Shown piece by piece: positions 1-12,926 of a stretch of 64,000 bases of DNA. The DNA is from Zoogloea dura. Lineage in GTDB: Bacteria; Pseudomonadota; Gammaproteobacteria; Burkholderiales; Rhodocyclaceae. The stretch covers positions 62,001 to 126,000 of the forward strand of contig NZ_JABBGA010000014.1 in NCBI RefSeq assembly GCF_012927165.1, written 5' to 3'. Within the stretch, counting starts at the first letter, position 1, and every line of letters begins with the position of its first letter. The notes under the pieces are model-generated. The model was not told where the DNA came from. It was given only the letters and a program-made list of their open reading frames with translations, and made no database searches. The translations under genes were made by a program, and so were the position numbers.

Positions 1-573
1 GGCACGGGCCTGGGCCTGGCCATCACCCGGCGCCTGGCCGAACTGATGGGTGGCAGCGCCGGTGCCAGTAGTTGCCCGGGGCAGGGCAGCACCTTCTGGT
101 TCACCGCCCGCCTGCGCAAGCACGCCGGGCCAGATGGCGACGGACCCGGCGTGGCCGGCGCCGGGGCGCAGCCCCTGTCCGCGCCCCACATCGCGGCGCA
201 GCGCCTGCTGCTGGTCGAGGACGAGCCGATCAGCCGTGAAGTGGCCTCACTGATCCTGGAGGACGCCGGCTTTGCCGTCGATGCGGCCGAAGACGGCGTT
301 CAGGCCGTCGCGCACATGGCGGCCCGCACCTACGACCTGGTCCTGATGGACATGCAGATGCCCAACATGGACGGGCTGGAAGCCACCCGGCGCATCCGCC
401 GCCTGCCGGGCTGCGACCGCGTGCCGATCATCGCCATGACCGCCAATGCCTTCGAGGAAGACCGTCTGCGCTGCCTCGAGGCCGGCATGAGCGACTTCCT
501 GCCCAAGCCGGTGGACCCGGACCGCCTGCTTGCGCTCATCGCGCGCTGGCTGCAGGCCGCCGCGGCAGGGTAG
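1..573 (+). CDS. Hybrid sensor histidine kinase, C-terminal part (5' partial)
   Basis: The reading frame is open from the first base, so the N-terminus lies outside the window. The visible part starts at the ATP-binding G2 box of a histidine kinase ([18 protein letters not shown]) and continues into a receiver domain with the acidic pair LLVEDEP, the phosphoacceptor in [13 protein letters not shown], the conserved Thr in IIAMTAN and the Lys in FLPKP. It would autophosphorylate and pass phosphate to its own receiver. The sequence is close in style to the C-terminus of the MASE3 kinase at 4573-7368, so the two are probably paralogues. The sensor domain and stimulus cannot be seen. Confidence 0.9.
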   Translation, partial: GTGLGLAITRRLAELMGGSAGASSCPGQGSTFWFTARLRKHAGPDGDGPGVAGAGAQPLSAPHIAAQRLLLVEDEPISREVASLILEDAGFAVDAAEDGVQAVAHMAARTYDLVLMDMQMPNMDGLEATRRIRRLPGCDRVPIIAMTANAFEEDRLRCLEAGMSDFLPKPVDPDRLLALIARWLQAAAAG

Positions 574-575
574 CG

Positions 576-1826
576 CTAGGCGCCGTGGTAGAAGGCGTAG
601 CCCACCGCGATCGCCCCCACCAGCCCCACCAGGTCGGCGATCAGGCCGCAGGCCACGGCATGGCGCATGCGGGTGATATTGACGCTGCCGAAATACACCG
701 CCAGCACGTAGAAGGTCGTCTCCGTCGAGCCCTGGATGATGGCGGCGAGCCGGCCCTGGAATGAATCCACGCCATAGGTCGTCATCACATCCACCATCAG
801 CCCGCGGGCGCCGCTGCCGCTGAGGGTCTTCATCAGGCCCACCGGCAACGCCGGCACAAAGTCGGCATTCAGGCCCAGCGCCAGCACCACCTGGCCGATC
901 CCGGCCACCAGGTAGCCCATGCAGCCGCTGCTGCGGAACACCGAGATCGCCACCAGCATGGCGATGAGGTAGGGAATGATCTGCACGGCCACCCCGAAGC
1001 CCTCCTTGGCGCCTTCGACGAAGCTTGCATACACATCCACACGGCGCCACGCCGCCGCCCCCACGAAGAGGGCGATGAGGGAGACGATGATGCCGCTGCC
1101 CAGCAGCCCGATCATCTGCGCCATCGCCGCCGCCGGCAGGGGCGCCAGCCACGCATACAGCCCACCCATCAGCAGCGCAAAGCCGGCGAAGACAGCCAGC
1201 ACCGGGGCACACAGCAGGTTGATGCGCTGCCACGCCGCCACGGCGATCAGCCCGGCGGTGAAGGAGATGAAGGTGCTCAGCAGGGTGGGCAGGAAGATGT
1301 CCGCCGCATTGAAGCCGCTCAAGCCCTGCTGCATCGCCAGGCTCTGGCGAATTGCGATCACCGAGGTCGGAATCAGCGTGATGCCCGCCGTGTTGAGCAC
1401 CAGGAACATGATCATCGGATTGCTGGCAGTGTCCTTGCGCGGGTTGATCTCCTGCAGTTCCTGCATGGCCTTCAGGCCCAGCGGCGTCGCCGCGTTGTCC
1501 AGGCCCAGCATGTTGGCGCTCACGTTCATCACGATGCTGCCGCTGGCCGGGTGGCCGGGGGGGATGTCCGGAAACACGCGCCGGAAGAAGGGCGCCACGA
1601 GGCGTCCGAACAGCTCGATCAGGCCGCCCTTCTCGCCGATCTTCATCACCCCCAGCCACAGGCTCATCACCCCCACCAGGCCCAGGGCAATCTCGAAGCC
1701 GGCCTTCGCCGTGTCGAACAGGCCGGTGAGGACGCGGGAGAAGATCTCCAGATCCCCCTGCAGGGTCTGCACCAGGGCAGCCACGAAGCCGATGAGAACA
1801 AAAGCGACCCAGATCAGGTTGAGCAC
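576..1826 (-). CDS. SpmA/SpmB-like nucleoside-recognition domain membrane protein
   Basis: 416 aa, strongly hydrophobic, resembling the fused form of spore maturation proteins SpmA and SpmB found in many Gram-negative bacteria. Two Gate (nucleoside-recognition) halves are visible: the N-terminal half has the conserved stretch around residues 85-135 (SIVMNVSANMLGLDNAATP), and the C-terminal half begins near residue 230 after a long hydrophobic stretch and has MKTLSGSGARGLMVD. Proteobacteria of this type do not sporulate, so the Bacillus-derived name says little about function; a transport or envelope role is possible but unproven. It converges on the hybrid kinase at its 3' side with only two bases between stop codons. 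Confidence 0.8.
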   Translation of the reverse strand: MLNLIWVAFVLIGFVAALVQTLQGDLEIFSRVLTGLFDTAKAGFEIALGLVGVMSLWLGVMKIGEKGGLIELFGRLVAPFFRRVFPDIPPGHPASGSIVMNVSANMLGLDNAATPLGLKAMQELQEINPRKDTASNPMIMFLVLNTAGITLIPTSVIAIRQSLAMQQGLSGFNAADIFLPTLLSTFISFTAGLIAVAAWQRINLLCAPVLAVFAGFALLMGGLYAWLAPLPAAAMAQMIGLLGSGIIVSLIALFVGAAAWRRVDVYASFVEGAKEGFGVAVQIIPYLIAMLVAISVFRSSGCMGYLVAGIGQVVLALGLNADFVPALPVGLMKTLSGSGARGLMVDVMTTYGVDSFQGRLAAIIQGSTETTFYVLAVYFGSVNITRMRHAVACGLIADLVGLVGAIAVGYAFYHGA

Positions 1827-1911
1827 GGCGACAGGGGCGTTCCGGCGCCCTGACGGGCCGGCGCGGGGGAGGGTTGAAAGGCTGGGAGTCTATCGGCGGT
1901 GCCGGCCACTG

Positions 1912-2601
1912 TCACCGTCGCGGCAGCCCCCAGGCCTCCTGGCGCTGCGCGAAGGCGTCCAGCGGCAGCTGCACCAGCAGCGGCGCCCGGGCGCCGTCCA
2001 GCCAGCCGGCCAGTTCCCGCATGTCGGCCAGCGCCATGGCGGTGCAGCCTGCGGTGGGCGTCTCCGGCCCCGCCCACACATGCAGGAAGATGCACGACCC
2101 CGCACCCGGCAGCGCCGGCTCGACATTGTGGGCCACCACGGCACCCAGCGCGTAGCGCCCGTCTGTCCGCAGCATGTCCTCGCATGACATCCAGTCTGCC
2201 GTCACCACCGATTCATCGACGATGCAGTTGTAATGCGCCGATGCAGGGTCATCCACGCACTTGAGCCCCGGCTTTGCAGGGTGGTAGGGCAGGCGCGCTG
2301 CCGCCACCGCAGGCATGCCGGCCGGCGCATCGCCAAACAGGGCGGTGATTGCAAACACCCCGGCCGGTGCGCATCCATCCCCCTCGCGCTTGTCTCCTGT
2401 CGCGCCCGGCGCATGCAGGCCGCGCCCCCACGCCAGCCCGCCGTGCCCGAGCACCACCGGCACCTGCGTGCCCACGGCAAACCAGTCGCCGCCGGCATTG
2501 CGTTCAAAACGCTGCAGACATGCTGTGGTGGCCTCCCAGCCTGGGGCAAGGCAGAGCAGGAGTTGGGTGGAGGCGGGCGGGATCACGGGGGGCTGGGGCA
2601 T
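1912..2601 (-). CDS. L,D-transpeptidase (YkuD-type catalytic domain)
   Basis: About 229 aa. The catalytic signature is clear near the C-terminus: a His in IFLHVWAG followed by the Cys motif TPTAGCTAM, the H-(x14-17)-[ST]-x-G-C arrangement of YkuD-fold L,D-transpeptidases, which cross-link or modify peptidoglycan in the periplasm. The N-terminal half (VVLGHGGLAWGRGLH) also fits single-domain family members. No convincing signal peptide is visible. The frame is open upstream to a GTG at 2673, but the added residues are proline-rich and unlike the family, so the ATG at 2601 is preferred; neither start has a good ribosome-binding site. Confidence 0.75.
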   Translation of the reverse strand: MPQPPVIPPASTQLLLCLAPGWEATTACLQRFERNAGGDWFAVGTQVPVVLGHGGLAWGRGLHAPGATGDKREGDGCAPAGVFAITALFGDAPAGMPAVAAARLPYHPAKPGLKCVDDPASAHYNCIVDESVVTADWMSCEDMLRTDGRYALGAVVAHNVEPALPGAGSCIFLHVWAGPETPTAGCTAMALADMRELAGWLDGARAPLLVQLPLDAFAQRQEAWGLPRR

Positions 2602-2706
2602 GGATGGCAGGTCGGGCGCAGTCGGAGCCTGGAGGCGGCGGGGGATTGTTTCACACGCCCCGGGGCGGGGCACGCAGGAGGGCCCTGGTGCTTCACAATG
2701 GCCTCA

Positions 2707-2937
2707 ATATTCAACATGGGGCGGGCAATGTTCCATGTAGACGCCGATGGATCTTATGTTGACGGGGCTGGGCTCAATATAGAGGTGTCTACATCGAATG
2801 CAGCCACGTCAACATTCAATGCAGGCCGGTCTACATGCAATGTTGACGTGGCTGCATTGAGTATCGCGGCGTCTGCATTAAACATAGAGGCCGCTATGCA
2901 GCATGTTGACGCTGATGGGAAGAGCGTGGACAGGGAG
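2707..2937 (+). repeat. Degenerate 21-bp tandem repeat array, about 11 units
   Basis: Units of exactly 21 bases can be aligned from 2707, with starts at 2707, 2728, 2749, 2770 and so on to 2917. The approximate consensus is RCATTCAATGTTGACGYGG followed by CT. In the plus frame the units read as heptapeptides of the form [AT]-[LFS]-N-[VI]-[DE]-x-[AS], for example TCNVDVA and ALNIEAA. In the minus frame the array also reads as NVD-containing heptads, because the unit core is quasi-palindromic. The copies have diverged considerably. Function unknown. Confidence 0.75.
2797..2858. repeat. Perfect 20-bp inverted repeat inside the 21-bp array
   Basis: AATGCAGCCACGTCAACATT at 2797-2816 is the exact reverse complement of the 20 bases at 2839-2858, with a 22-base loop. 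It falls inside the 21-bp repeat array and probably arose because the repeat unit is partly self-complementary. There is no T-run after it, so it does not look like a normal terminator. Confidence 0.85.
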
Positions 2938-3111
2938 ATTGGGCATTTCAGGTTCGACGGGTGCTCCGGGGCGTTCCCTGTTCTCTTTTCAGCCACTTTT
3001 TTCAGTCTGGAAAAGCTGAAATTCTGTCAAACTTTATTTCGCCAGTGGTGCTGGCGCAGTACGTCGTTTGCCTTCGTCGCCGGATTGCTTTGCACTCGAA
3101 CCCATTCCACC

Positions 3112-4269
3112 ATGCATTTGCTGACGCTTAGCTTCAAAGACGACTCGCTGGAAACAAAATTCCTCCGCGCCATCCAGACGCGGACACGCCGGCAGGGGCA
3201 GTTTGCCTGCGTGGTCGGGATGATCGTGTATCTCCTGCACGGAGCCCTGGATCAATGGTTCGTTTCGCCCGATCTGATCAGCCAGATATGGGTCGCCCGC
3301 CTCACCGCCTTGTGCGTGCCTGCACTGGTCCTGCTGGTGTCGCTGACACGCTTCTTCGACCCCATTGCGCATTTGCTGCTGGCCTTGGTGGGGGCTGCTG
3401 CGGGGACCGGGCTGATTGCGATGCAGATGAATCTGCCGCTTGAAAACGCCCCTTATTACTACCCGATGATGGTCTTGGTGACCTTCTTCACCTACAACTT
3501 CATCGGGACCCGTTTCATCTACGCCTTCTGCGTGGATCTGGTGCTACTCGCCGCCTACAACCTGATGTTCTTTGCCCTGCTGGATTATCCGGTGCATGTG
3601 CTGCTGGGCCACGATTTCTTCATCGTCTCGGCCAACCTGATCGGCGGTTCGGTCGGCTACCTCACCGAGCGCCAGCGCCGTCTGCTTTACCTCCGCGAAC
3701 AGGAGCTCGAGGCGGAGCGGACCCATCATCTGCAGCGTTCCCTGCACGATCAGCTCACCGGCTTGCCCAACCGCGAGCTTCTGTACGATCGCATCAATCA
3801 GGCCGAGCTCAGTGCGCAGCGCAACCAGACGCTGCATTGTGGCTTCTTCCTGGATCTCGATGGGTTCAAGAGCGTCAATGATTCCTTCGGCCACAAGATC
3901 GGTGACCAGGCCCTCCGCGAAGTGGCCCGGCGCCTGCAGGCCACCGTCAGGGCGACCGATACGGTGGCCCGCATTGGTGGCGACGAGTTCTTCGTATTGG
4001 CCGAGAACATCGGCGACCTGTCCGCCGCCCACACCCTGGCCCACAAGCTGCTGGCCGAACTGGCTGTGCCCTTTGCCTTCCTGCCCGAGCACGCGCAGAT
4101 GGGCGCGAGTATCGGTATCTGCCCGTTTCCCTACGAGGGGATGACCGTCTCCGACCTGATCCACCGGGCCGATGAAGGGATGTATCGGGTCAAGACGTCG
4201 GGGAAGGGCCGTTTTGCGGTTGCCGACCTGTCTGGATGGCCGGACGTGGTGGTGCAGGGCGGCGGCTGA
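3112..4269 (+). CDS. Membrane-bound diguanylate cyclase (GGDEF)
   Basis: 385 aa from the chosen ATG. Residues about 28-185 form five or six hydrophobic segments, so the N-terminus is an integral membrane sensor of a type I cannot name. A short coiled linker (about 190-210) leads to a GGDEF domain with the active-site motif ARIGGDEFFVLAE near residue 287 and the substrate region DLDGFKSVNDSFGH upstream. It should synthesise cyclic di-GMP at the inner membrane. No RxxD inhibitory site is obvious before the GGDEF motif. The frame is open a long way upstream through the 21-bp repeat array; 3112 was chosen because the membrane domain begins there, but the ribosome-binding site is weak. Confidence 0.85.
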   Translation: MHLLTLSFKDDSLETKFLRAIQTRTRRQGQFACVVGMIVYLLHGALDQWFVSPDLISQIWVARLTALCVPALVLLVSLTRFFDPIAHLLLALVGAAAGTGLIAMQMNLPLENAPYYYPMMVLVTFFTYNFIGTRFIYAFCVDLVLLAAYNLMFFALLDYPVHVLLGHDFFIVSANLIGGSVGYLTERQRRLLYLREQELEAERTHHLQRSLHDQLTGLPNRELLYDRINQAELSAQRNQTLHCGFFLDLDGFKSVNDSFGHKIGDQALREVARRLQATVRATDTVARIGGDEFFVLAENIGDLSAAHTLAHKLLAELAVPFAFLPEHAQMGASIGICPFPYEGMTVSDLIHRADEGMYRVKTSGKGRFAVADLSGWPDVVVQGGG

Positions 4270-4572
4270 TGCGGAGTGACACCATGAAGACAGCGTTCAT
4301 TGTTCGGCTGCAGCATTGACGATGCACCCGCGATAGCATCAGTAATCCCGCTTCAGCTGCCATCAACAGGCCGCTTCCGTGATCGAATGCTCCAGGCCCG
4401 CGGGGCGTCTTTAACCACGTCAGCGTGATGGCTATATACTCGGCATCGGATGCTTCCGGGTCATGCTGCCGAAGGGCGCACCGAGGTTTTTCAGAGCTCT
4501 TGCAGGAATCCCCGGCGCGTCATGCATGCGACGGGTAGGTCGCGTCTATCGCCGATTCAGATCAATAGAACA
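4270..4572. other. Intergenic region upstream of the MASE3 kinase
   Basis: About 300 bases without a recognisable gene. The only clear signal is a sigma70-like promoter near 4411-4440. The sequence between it and the kinase start is open in the kinase frame from 4450, but lies at or after the expected transcription start and is not conserved in style with the family. Confidence 0.5.
4411..4440 (+). promoter_or_regulatory. Putative sigma70 promoter of the MASE3 hybrid kinase
   Basis: TTAACC (4411-4416) and TATACT (4435-4440) are separated by 18 bases. The -10 matches the consensus at five of six positions; the -35 is weaker. Transcription would begin near 4447, which argues against an ATG at 4450 and for the later start at 4573. 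Confidence 0.4.
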
Positions 4573-7368
<2,796 letters not shown>

Positions 7369-7392
7369 GGGCCGCTTGCCTGGCCACCCTTC

Positions 7393-8381
<989 letters not shown>

Positions 8382-8385
<4 letters not shown>

Positions 8386-11300
8386 GATTCGGATGTGTCC
8401 TTCCGGTAGCGGGTCTGCAGGTCGGCTAGGACCTGTCTTGCCGTATCGAAGTCAAAGGCGTCGATCGCCTGCTCGAGGGGCGCGAGGCTGGATTGTGGCA
8501 GCAGGCCCTTGACTGCGACCAGGGCGGCTTCGGCGAGCTCACCGTGCGCCAGGGCTGCGTCCAGCTCCTGCAGCATGGGGAGCAGGCTGGCGCTGTCCAC
8601 GGTTGTTGCGGTGTCTGACGTGGTGATGCTCCCGGTGCCCGGCAGGCCCAGTGTCTCGCCGACATCGATCAGCTCGTCGGCCAGGCGGTCGAGCATGGTA
8701 AGGGTTTCCTGCCGGCTGTTGTTTGCCAGTTCGCGCTCGATGCTGCCACTCAGGCTGGCCACCCGGGACAGCGCAAGGTTGCCCGCCGCGCCGCGCAGGC
8801 GATGGAGCCGGGCGGCCAGCTCTGCGGGGGTATCCAGCAGCAGGCGCAGCTGAGGGACGGACTGGCCGAAGTCGGCGAGAAACCGGTGGATCGCTTCGCG
8901 ATGGCGGTGCTCGCTCCCCCACAGGTGGCGCCCCTGTGTCCAGTCGATGACCGAGCCGCGCACGGCCACCGCGCTCTTCGGTCGGGCGGCCTCTTCAGGC
9001 TGGGGCTGGATCTTGAGCACACGGGCGATTTCCTGGCTCAGCAGGTGAATATCGACCGGCTTGCTGGCGAAGCCGTCCATCCCGGCTTTGCGTGCCGCAA
9101 TGGCGTCTTCTTCCAGGACGCTGGCGGTGAGGGCAATGATGGGGATGGGGGCGCGTCCGGTTTCGGCTTCCAGCCGGCGGATCTGCCGGCTGGCGTCCAG
9201 GCCGTTGAGGACGGGCATCTGCACGTCCATGAGCACGGCGTCGAAGTCGCCCGCGGCAAAAGCCTGCAGCGCTTCTTCGCCATTGCAGGCGGTGCTCAGG
9301 GTGTGGCCCAGGCGGCCCAGCATGAGCTGCAGCAGCTCCAGGTTCTGTGGCACATCGTCGGCCACCAGCAGCTTGAGCGGCGGGAGCCTGATGATGGGCT
9401 GTTCCTCGAAGGCGATGACCGCCTCGCCCGGGGGCAGCGGCAGTTCGACGTGGAAACTGCTGCCGACGCCGACCTGGCTTTCGACCCGGATGTGGCCCTG
9501 CATGAGCTCGATGAACTGGCGGGCGATGGTGGTGCCAAGGCCCGTCCCGCCAAAGCGGCGGCTCATCGAGGCGTCTGCCTGGGCGAAGGGGTCGAAGATG
9601 CGGGCAATGCGGTCGGCGGGGATGCCGATGCCCGTATCGCGCACGACCAGGTGAAGCATGTCCTGCCGGTGGCGGACACTGAGCGTGACCTGGCCCTTTT
9701 CGGTGAACTTGATGGCATTGCCGACCAGGTTGAGCAGGATCTGCTGGATGCGCAGGGCATCGCCCTTGAAGAACTCCGGCTCCTCGTCCGGATAGTCCAG
9801 CACCAGCGGCAGCCTTTTGGCCTGGGCATTGACGCGCAGCGAGGCCAGGGCCTGCATGCACACGTCGCGCAGGGAGAAGTCGCCGATTTCCAGCTCGATG
9901 GCGCCGCGCTCGAGCTTGGCGGTGTCGAGAATGTCGTTGAGCAGCACCATCAGCGAGCGGGCCGAATTGCGCACGGTGGTGAGGTGGCGCCGCTGTGCGT
10001 CGCTGGCGGGCTCGCTCAGGAGCACATCGGTGAAACCGATGATGGCGTTCATCGGGGTGCGGATTTCGTGGCTCATGTTGGCGAGGAAGGTGCTCTTGGC
10101 CGCCGCGGCCTGTTCGGCCCTGGCCTTGGCCTCGCGCAGATCCTGCTCCATGGCGTGACGTTCGGAGAGGTCGCTCGCAAACTTGATGATCTTGTAGGGC
10201 CGGCCGTCCGGATCGAGGATGGGGTTGTAGCTGCCGTGGATCCAGACGTCCTTGCCGTCCTTGCCGATGCGGTGGAAGTCACCGGAGGCGTAGCCGCCCT
10301 GGCGCAGGGTTTCCCAGAGTTGGCGATAGTCGCTGGAGGCCGCTTCGCTGGCGACGCAAAGTACGGAATGATGGCGTCCCACCAGTTCGTCGAGGCTGTA
10401 ACCCGTGATCCTCAGGAAGTTCTGGTTGGCATTCAGGATGGTGCCATCGAGGTCGCATTCGATCACCGCCAGTGCGTGGCCGATGGCATTGACCACCCCT
10501 TCGAATTCGGCATTGCGCCGCTTGCTGTCGGAGATGTCGATGATGACGCCGTCTATCCATTCGATTGACCCGTCTGCGCCCCGGACCCCGCTGGCACTTT
10601 CGGACACCCAGTGTTCGTTGCCGGCGCGGTCGATCAGGCGATACTCGATCATGTAGACCCGTCCGGCATTCAGTGATTCGCCGACTTCAGCGGCTATCCA
10701 GTCCCGGTCATCAGGGTGCAGCAGCCGGGCAAAAGTGATCGCGCCGGTCGTGAAGTCCTGGGGACGCCAGCCAGTCAGGCGTTCAACGGCATCGCTGATG
10801 AAGAGCATGCTCCAGTCGGCGTCGGGCCGGCAGCGGAAGGCGATGCCCGGCAGATTGCCGATCAATGAGCGGTATTGCTGCTCGCTGTTGCGCAGGGCCT
10901 CCTCCATCTGCCGGCGTTCGCTGATGTCGGTGACGAAGCCGACGAACAGCGTTTCGTCGGGCAGGGTGGCCTTGCCGAGGGCCAGTCGCAAGGGGAAGGT
11001 CGTGCCATCCTTGCGCAGACCGGTCACTTCGCGCCCCGAGCCGATGATCCTTGCGACGCCGGTATGCAGGTAGTTCCGCAGGTAGCCGTCGTGCTGGCTG
11101 CGTTCCGGTTCGGGCATCAGCAGCTTGATGTTGCGGCCGATCACTTCCCCGGCCTGCCAGCCGAAGATGGTTTCGGCTGCACTGTTGAAGGCACGGATGA
11201 TGCCCTTGCTGTCGATGGTGATGATGCCGTCGACGGCGGTTTCGACGATGGTGCGGGTGCGCGCCTCGTTCTGCACCAGGCGCTGGTAGATGCTGCGGTA

Positions 11301-11612
11301 GCGCAGCAGCACGTTGATCCCGCCGGTGATGAGGATGGCCAGGGTCGTGGCTCCGGCAATCGAGAGGGCGAAGTAGAAGTTTGACGTCGGCACCCGTGTC
11401 GCCCCGGCGGCGGGCAGGAAGCGGGCTGCCTCCATGCCTGTGTAGTGCATGCCGGAGATGGCAATTCCCAGTACCACACCGCTGAGGACATTGATCTTGT
11501 TCTGACTGAAGCGCGTGCTGGCAAGCAGTCCGGAGCGCAGCCACAAGGCCAGTACCGAGAGCGCCACGGCCACCACGAAGGAAACCGCAAAGATGAAGGG
11601 GTCGAAGAGCAT
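8382..11612 (-). CDS. Hybrid histidine kinase: partial MHYT, PAS repeats, receiver, HPt
   Basis: 1076 aa. The N-terminus carries only three or so membrane segments and a single MHYT motif (ISGMHYTGME, near residue 53), where the MHYT sensor domain normally has three. Three PAS domains follow (about 115-500), then HisKA with NMSHEIRTPMNAI near residue 512, an HATPase with GGTGLGTTIARQ (a Thr-Thr in place of the usual Leu-Ala), a receiver with VLMDVQMPVLNG near 792, and a C-terminal HPt domain with RLHRLRGAAGNL. An in-frame stop lies 12 codons upstream of the ATG, so the short sensor is not a start-site error. It is coupled to the HD-GYP regulator downstream and probably phosphorylates it. Confidence 0.9.
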
Positions 11613-11848
11613 GGGCTGGTGTTGGTTTGAACTGGAGTTGCGGGATCATCGGCGGTGTACCGCGTGTCGCACGCGGTGATGTCGAAAGCGGATTTTAGGC
11701 TTCCCGGCCTGGGGACGGCTCAGTTGCGCGCGCGGCGACGCCTGCCCGGGGCAGTCCCCCCCGGTAGGGTAATCCGGGCGTCTCTCCGGTCGGAAAAGCA
11801 TTCTTGCTACACTGCAAAGGTAAAACAGAGTGGCCCGAGAGAACTTCC

Positions 11849-12163
11849 ATGAAAAAGCAATTCACTGAGCAACAATTGACCTCCATTGTTGAGGAGGCCA
11901 TGGTTTATATGTGTGCCTGCCCTGCCCAGGTGGCCGAAGAGTTGCGGCGTCTGCGCGATTTGTACGCGTATCAGGTCAACTGCGAATCCACGCCCAACAC
12001 GGATCCGGAAGTCCATCGGATCATCGCACGGGCTGCCGTAGAGGCGCATGCCATCATGGAGGCGTGCATGGACGAGATCCTCACCCTCGAGGGATGGGAC
12101 AGGGAAACCCTGGTGATGCCGGAGGGGCTGCGCAAGATTCGTGATGATCTGATCAACGAATGA
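11849..12163 (+). CDS. Small conserved hypothetical protein
   Basis: 104 aa, mostly helical by composition, with no signal peptide or membrane segment. The sequence has two Cys in VYMCACPAQVAEELRRLRDLY and an acidic C-terminus. The ATG at 11849 is preceded by GAGAGAAC, a plausible ribosome-binding site. Thirteen bases separate it from the DUF3617-type gene downstream, so the two probably share a transcript. I do not recognise a named family. A role cannot be assigned; the neighbouring two-component genes are on the other strand and need not be related. Confidence 0.7.
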   Translation: MKKQFTEQQLTSIVEEAMVYMCACPAQVAEELRRLRDLYAYQVNCESTPNTDPEVHRIIARAAVEAHAIMEACMDEILTLEGWDRETLVMPEGLRKIRDDLINE

Positions 12164-12176
12164 CCAGGAGAGCGAC

Positions 12177-12752
12177 ATGAAGAGATTGACGATTGCTGCA
12201 TGCCTTGCCCTTGTATCCGGCGCCGTGCTGGCCGAGCCGATGACCAGGCCGGGTCTGTGGGAGATCCGCGTCGACAAGCAGATCATGGATGGCCAGGACA
12301 TGACCGCCAGGATGGCCGCCATGCAGGCCGAGATGCAGAAGCACATGGCTGGCATGACCCCGGAGCAGCGCAAGCAGATGGAGCAGGCGATGGGCGGCCG
12401 GGGCATGGGCGGTGGCGGCAGCCCGAACACCCACCGCATCTGCATCAGCCCGGAGATGGCGGCGCAGGACAAGCCGGTGATGCAGGGCGACAGCCGCTGC
12501 GAGCCCACCAAGACCACGCGCAGCGGCAACCGGGTGAGCTTCGAGATGAACTGCCCCGGCGTGGTCGGCAAGGGCGAGAGTGTCATCAACGGTGACTCGG
12601 TCGCCACCCGGATGGACATGACCATCACCGACGCCGGCGGCAAGCACACCATGCACACCGAGTCGCGCATGAGCTTCCTCGGCACCGACTGCAAGGGCAT
12701 CAAGCCGGCGGACCAGCTCGTCAAGGAGATGCAGGCCCGCCCGAAGAAGTAA
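12177..12752 (+). CDS. Periplasmic DUF3617-type protein
   Basis: 191 aa. A signal peptide is clear (MKRLTIAACLALVSGAVLAEP, cleavage after VLA). The mature part starts with the DUF3617 hallmark PGLWEIRV and contains four or so Cys (HRICISPE, SRCEPTK, FEMNCPG, GTDCKG) in the spacing of that family, with a Met/Gln-rich low-complexity stretch around residues 40-80. DUF3617 proteins are periplasmic and of unknown function. The ribosome-binding site CAGGAGAGCGAC precedes the ATG. Confidence 0.85.
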   Translation: MKRLTIAACLALVSGAVLAEPMTRPGLWEIRVDKQIMDGQDMTARMAAMQAEMQKHMAGMTPEQRKQMEQAMGGRGMGGGGSPNTHRICISPEMAAQDKPVMQGDSRCEPTKTTRSGNRVSFEMNCPGVVGKGESVINGDSVATRMDMTITDAGGKHTMHTESRMSFLGTDCKGIKPADQLVKEMQARPKK

Positions 12753-12926
12753 GCGCAGAAGATGCCGATGGGGTGGCTGGTGTCCGGGGCTGCCCCTTTG
12801 CTCATACCGCAAGGGTATTGAGTATGAAGTGATTAGGTATTGGACGGTATCAAGCTCGATTCATAGACTGGTCTCCATGCCGGGCCCTGGGGGTTTGGCG
12901 ATTCCAGACTTGATATCGAGGTAAGC
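12753..12926. other. Leader region of the meta-cleavage operon
   Basis: 174 bases without a gene. An AT-richer stretch at about 12800-12870 (around GGTATTGAGTATGAAGTGAT) is where the promoter of the dmpC operon must lie, but I cannot identify convincing -35/-10, sigma54 or HpaR-type sites in it. Confidence 0.4.

Larger units (their letters stand above)
2602..3111. other. Intergenic region with repeat array and 20-bp inverted repeat
   Basis: About 510 bases between the divergent L,D-transpeptidase and diguanylate cyclase genes. It contains the 21-bp repeat array described separately, then a less GC-rich stretch around 2985-3050 that could hold the promoter of the diguanylate cyclase. The plus frame stays open across the whole region into the cyclase gene, so translation of the repeats as an N-terminal extension cannot be excluded from sequence alone. 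Confidence 0.6.

Noticed and set aside
2797-2858. 20-bp inverted repeat as a transcription terminator or transposon end
   Set aside because: No T-run follows and no transposase or target duplication is near; it is better explained by the self-complementary repeat unit.
2707-2937. CRISPR array
   Set aside because: The 21-base units are contiguous and diverged, without unique spacers, and no cas genes are present.
2754-2996. 80-codon minus-strand frame across the repeat array as a small gene
   Set aside because: It consists almost only of repeat-derived heptads and has no ribosome-binding site; recorded as repeat rather than gene.
2233-3111. N-terminal extension of the diguanylate cyclase through the 21-bp repeats
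   Set aside because: The frame is open, but the first part overlaps the L,D-transpeptidase on the other strand, and the extension has no signal or family support. The shorter start is preferred, although translation of the repeats is left as an open question.
4450-4572. ATG at 4450 as the start of the MASE3 kinase
   Set aside because: It lies about ten bases after a good -10 box, which would leave no leader, and the added residues do not look like family sequence.
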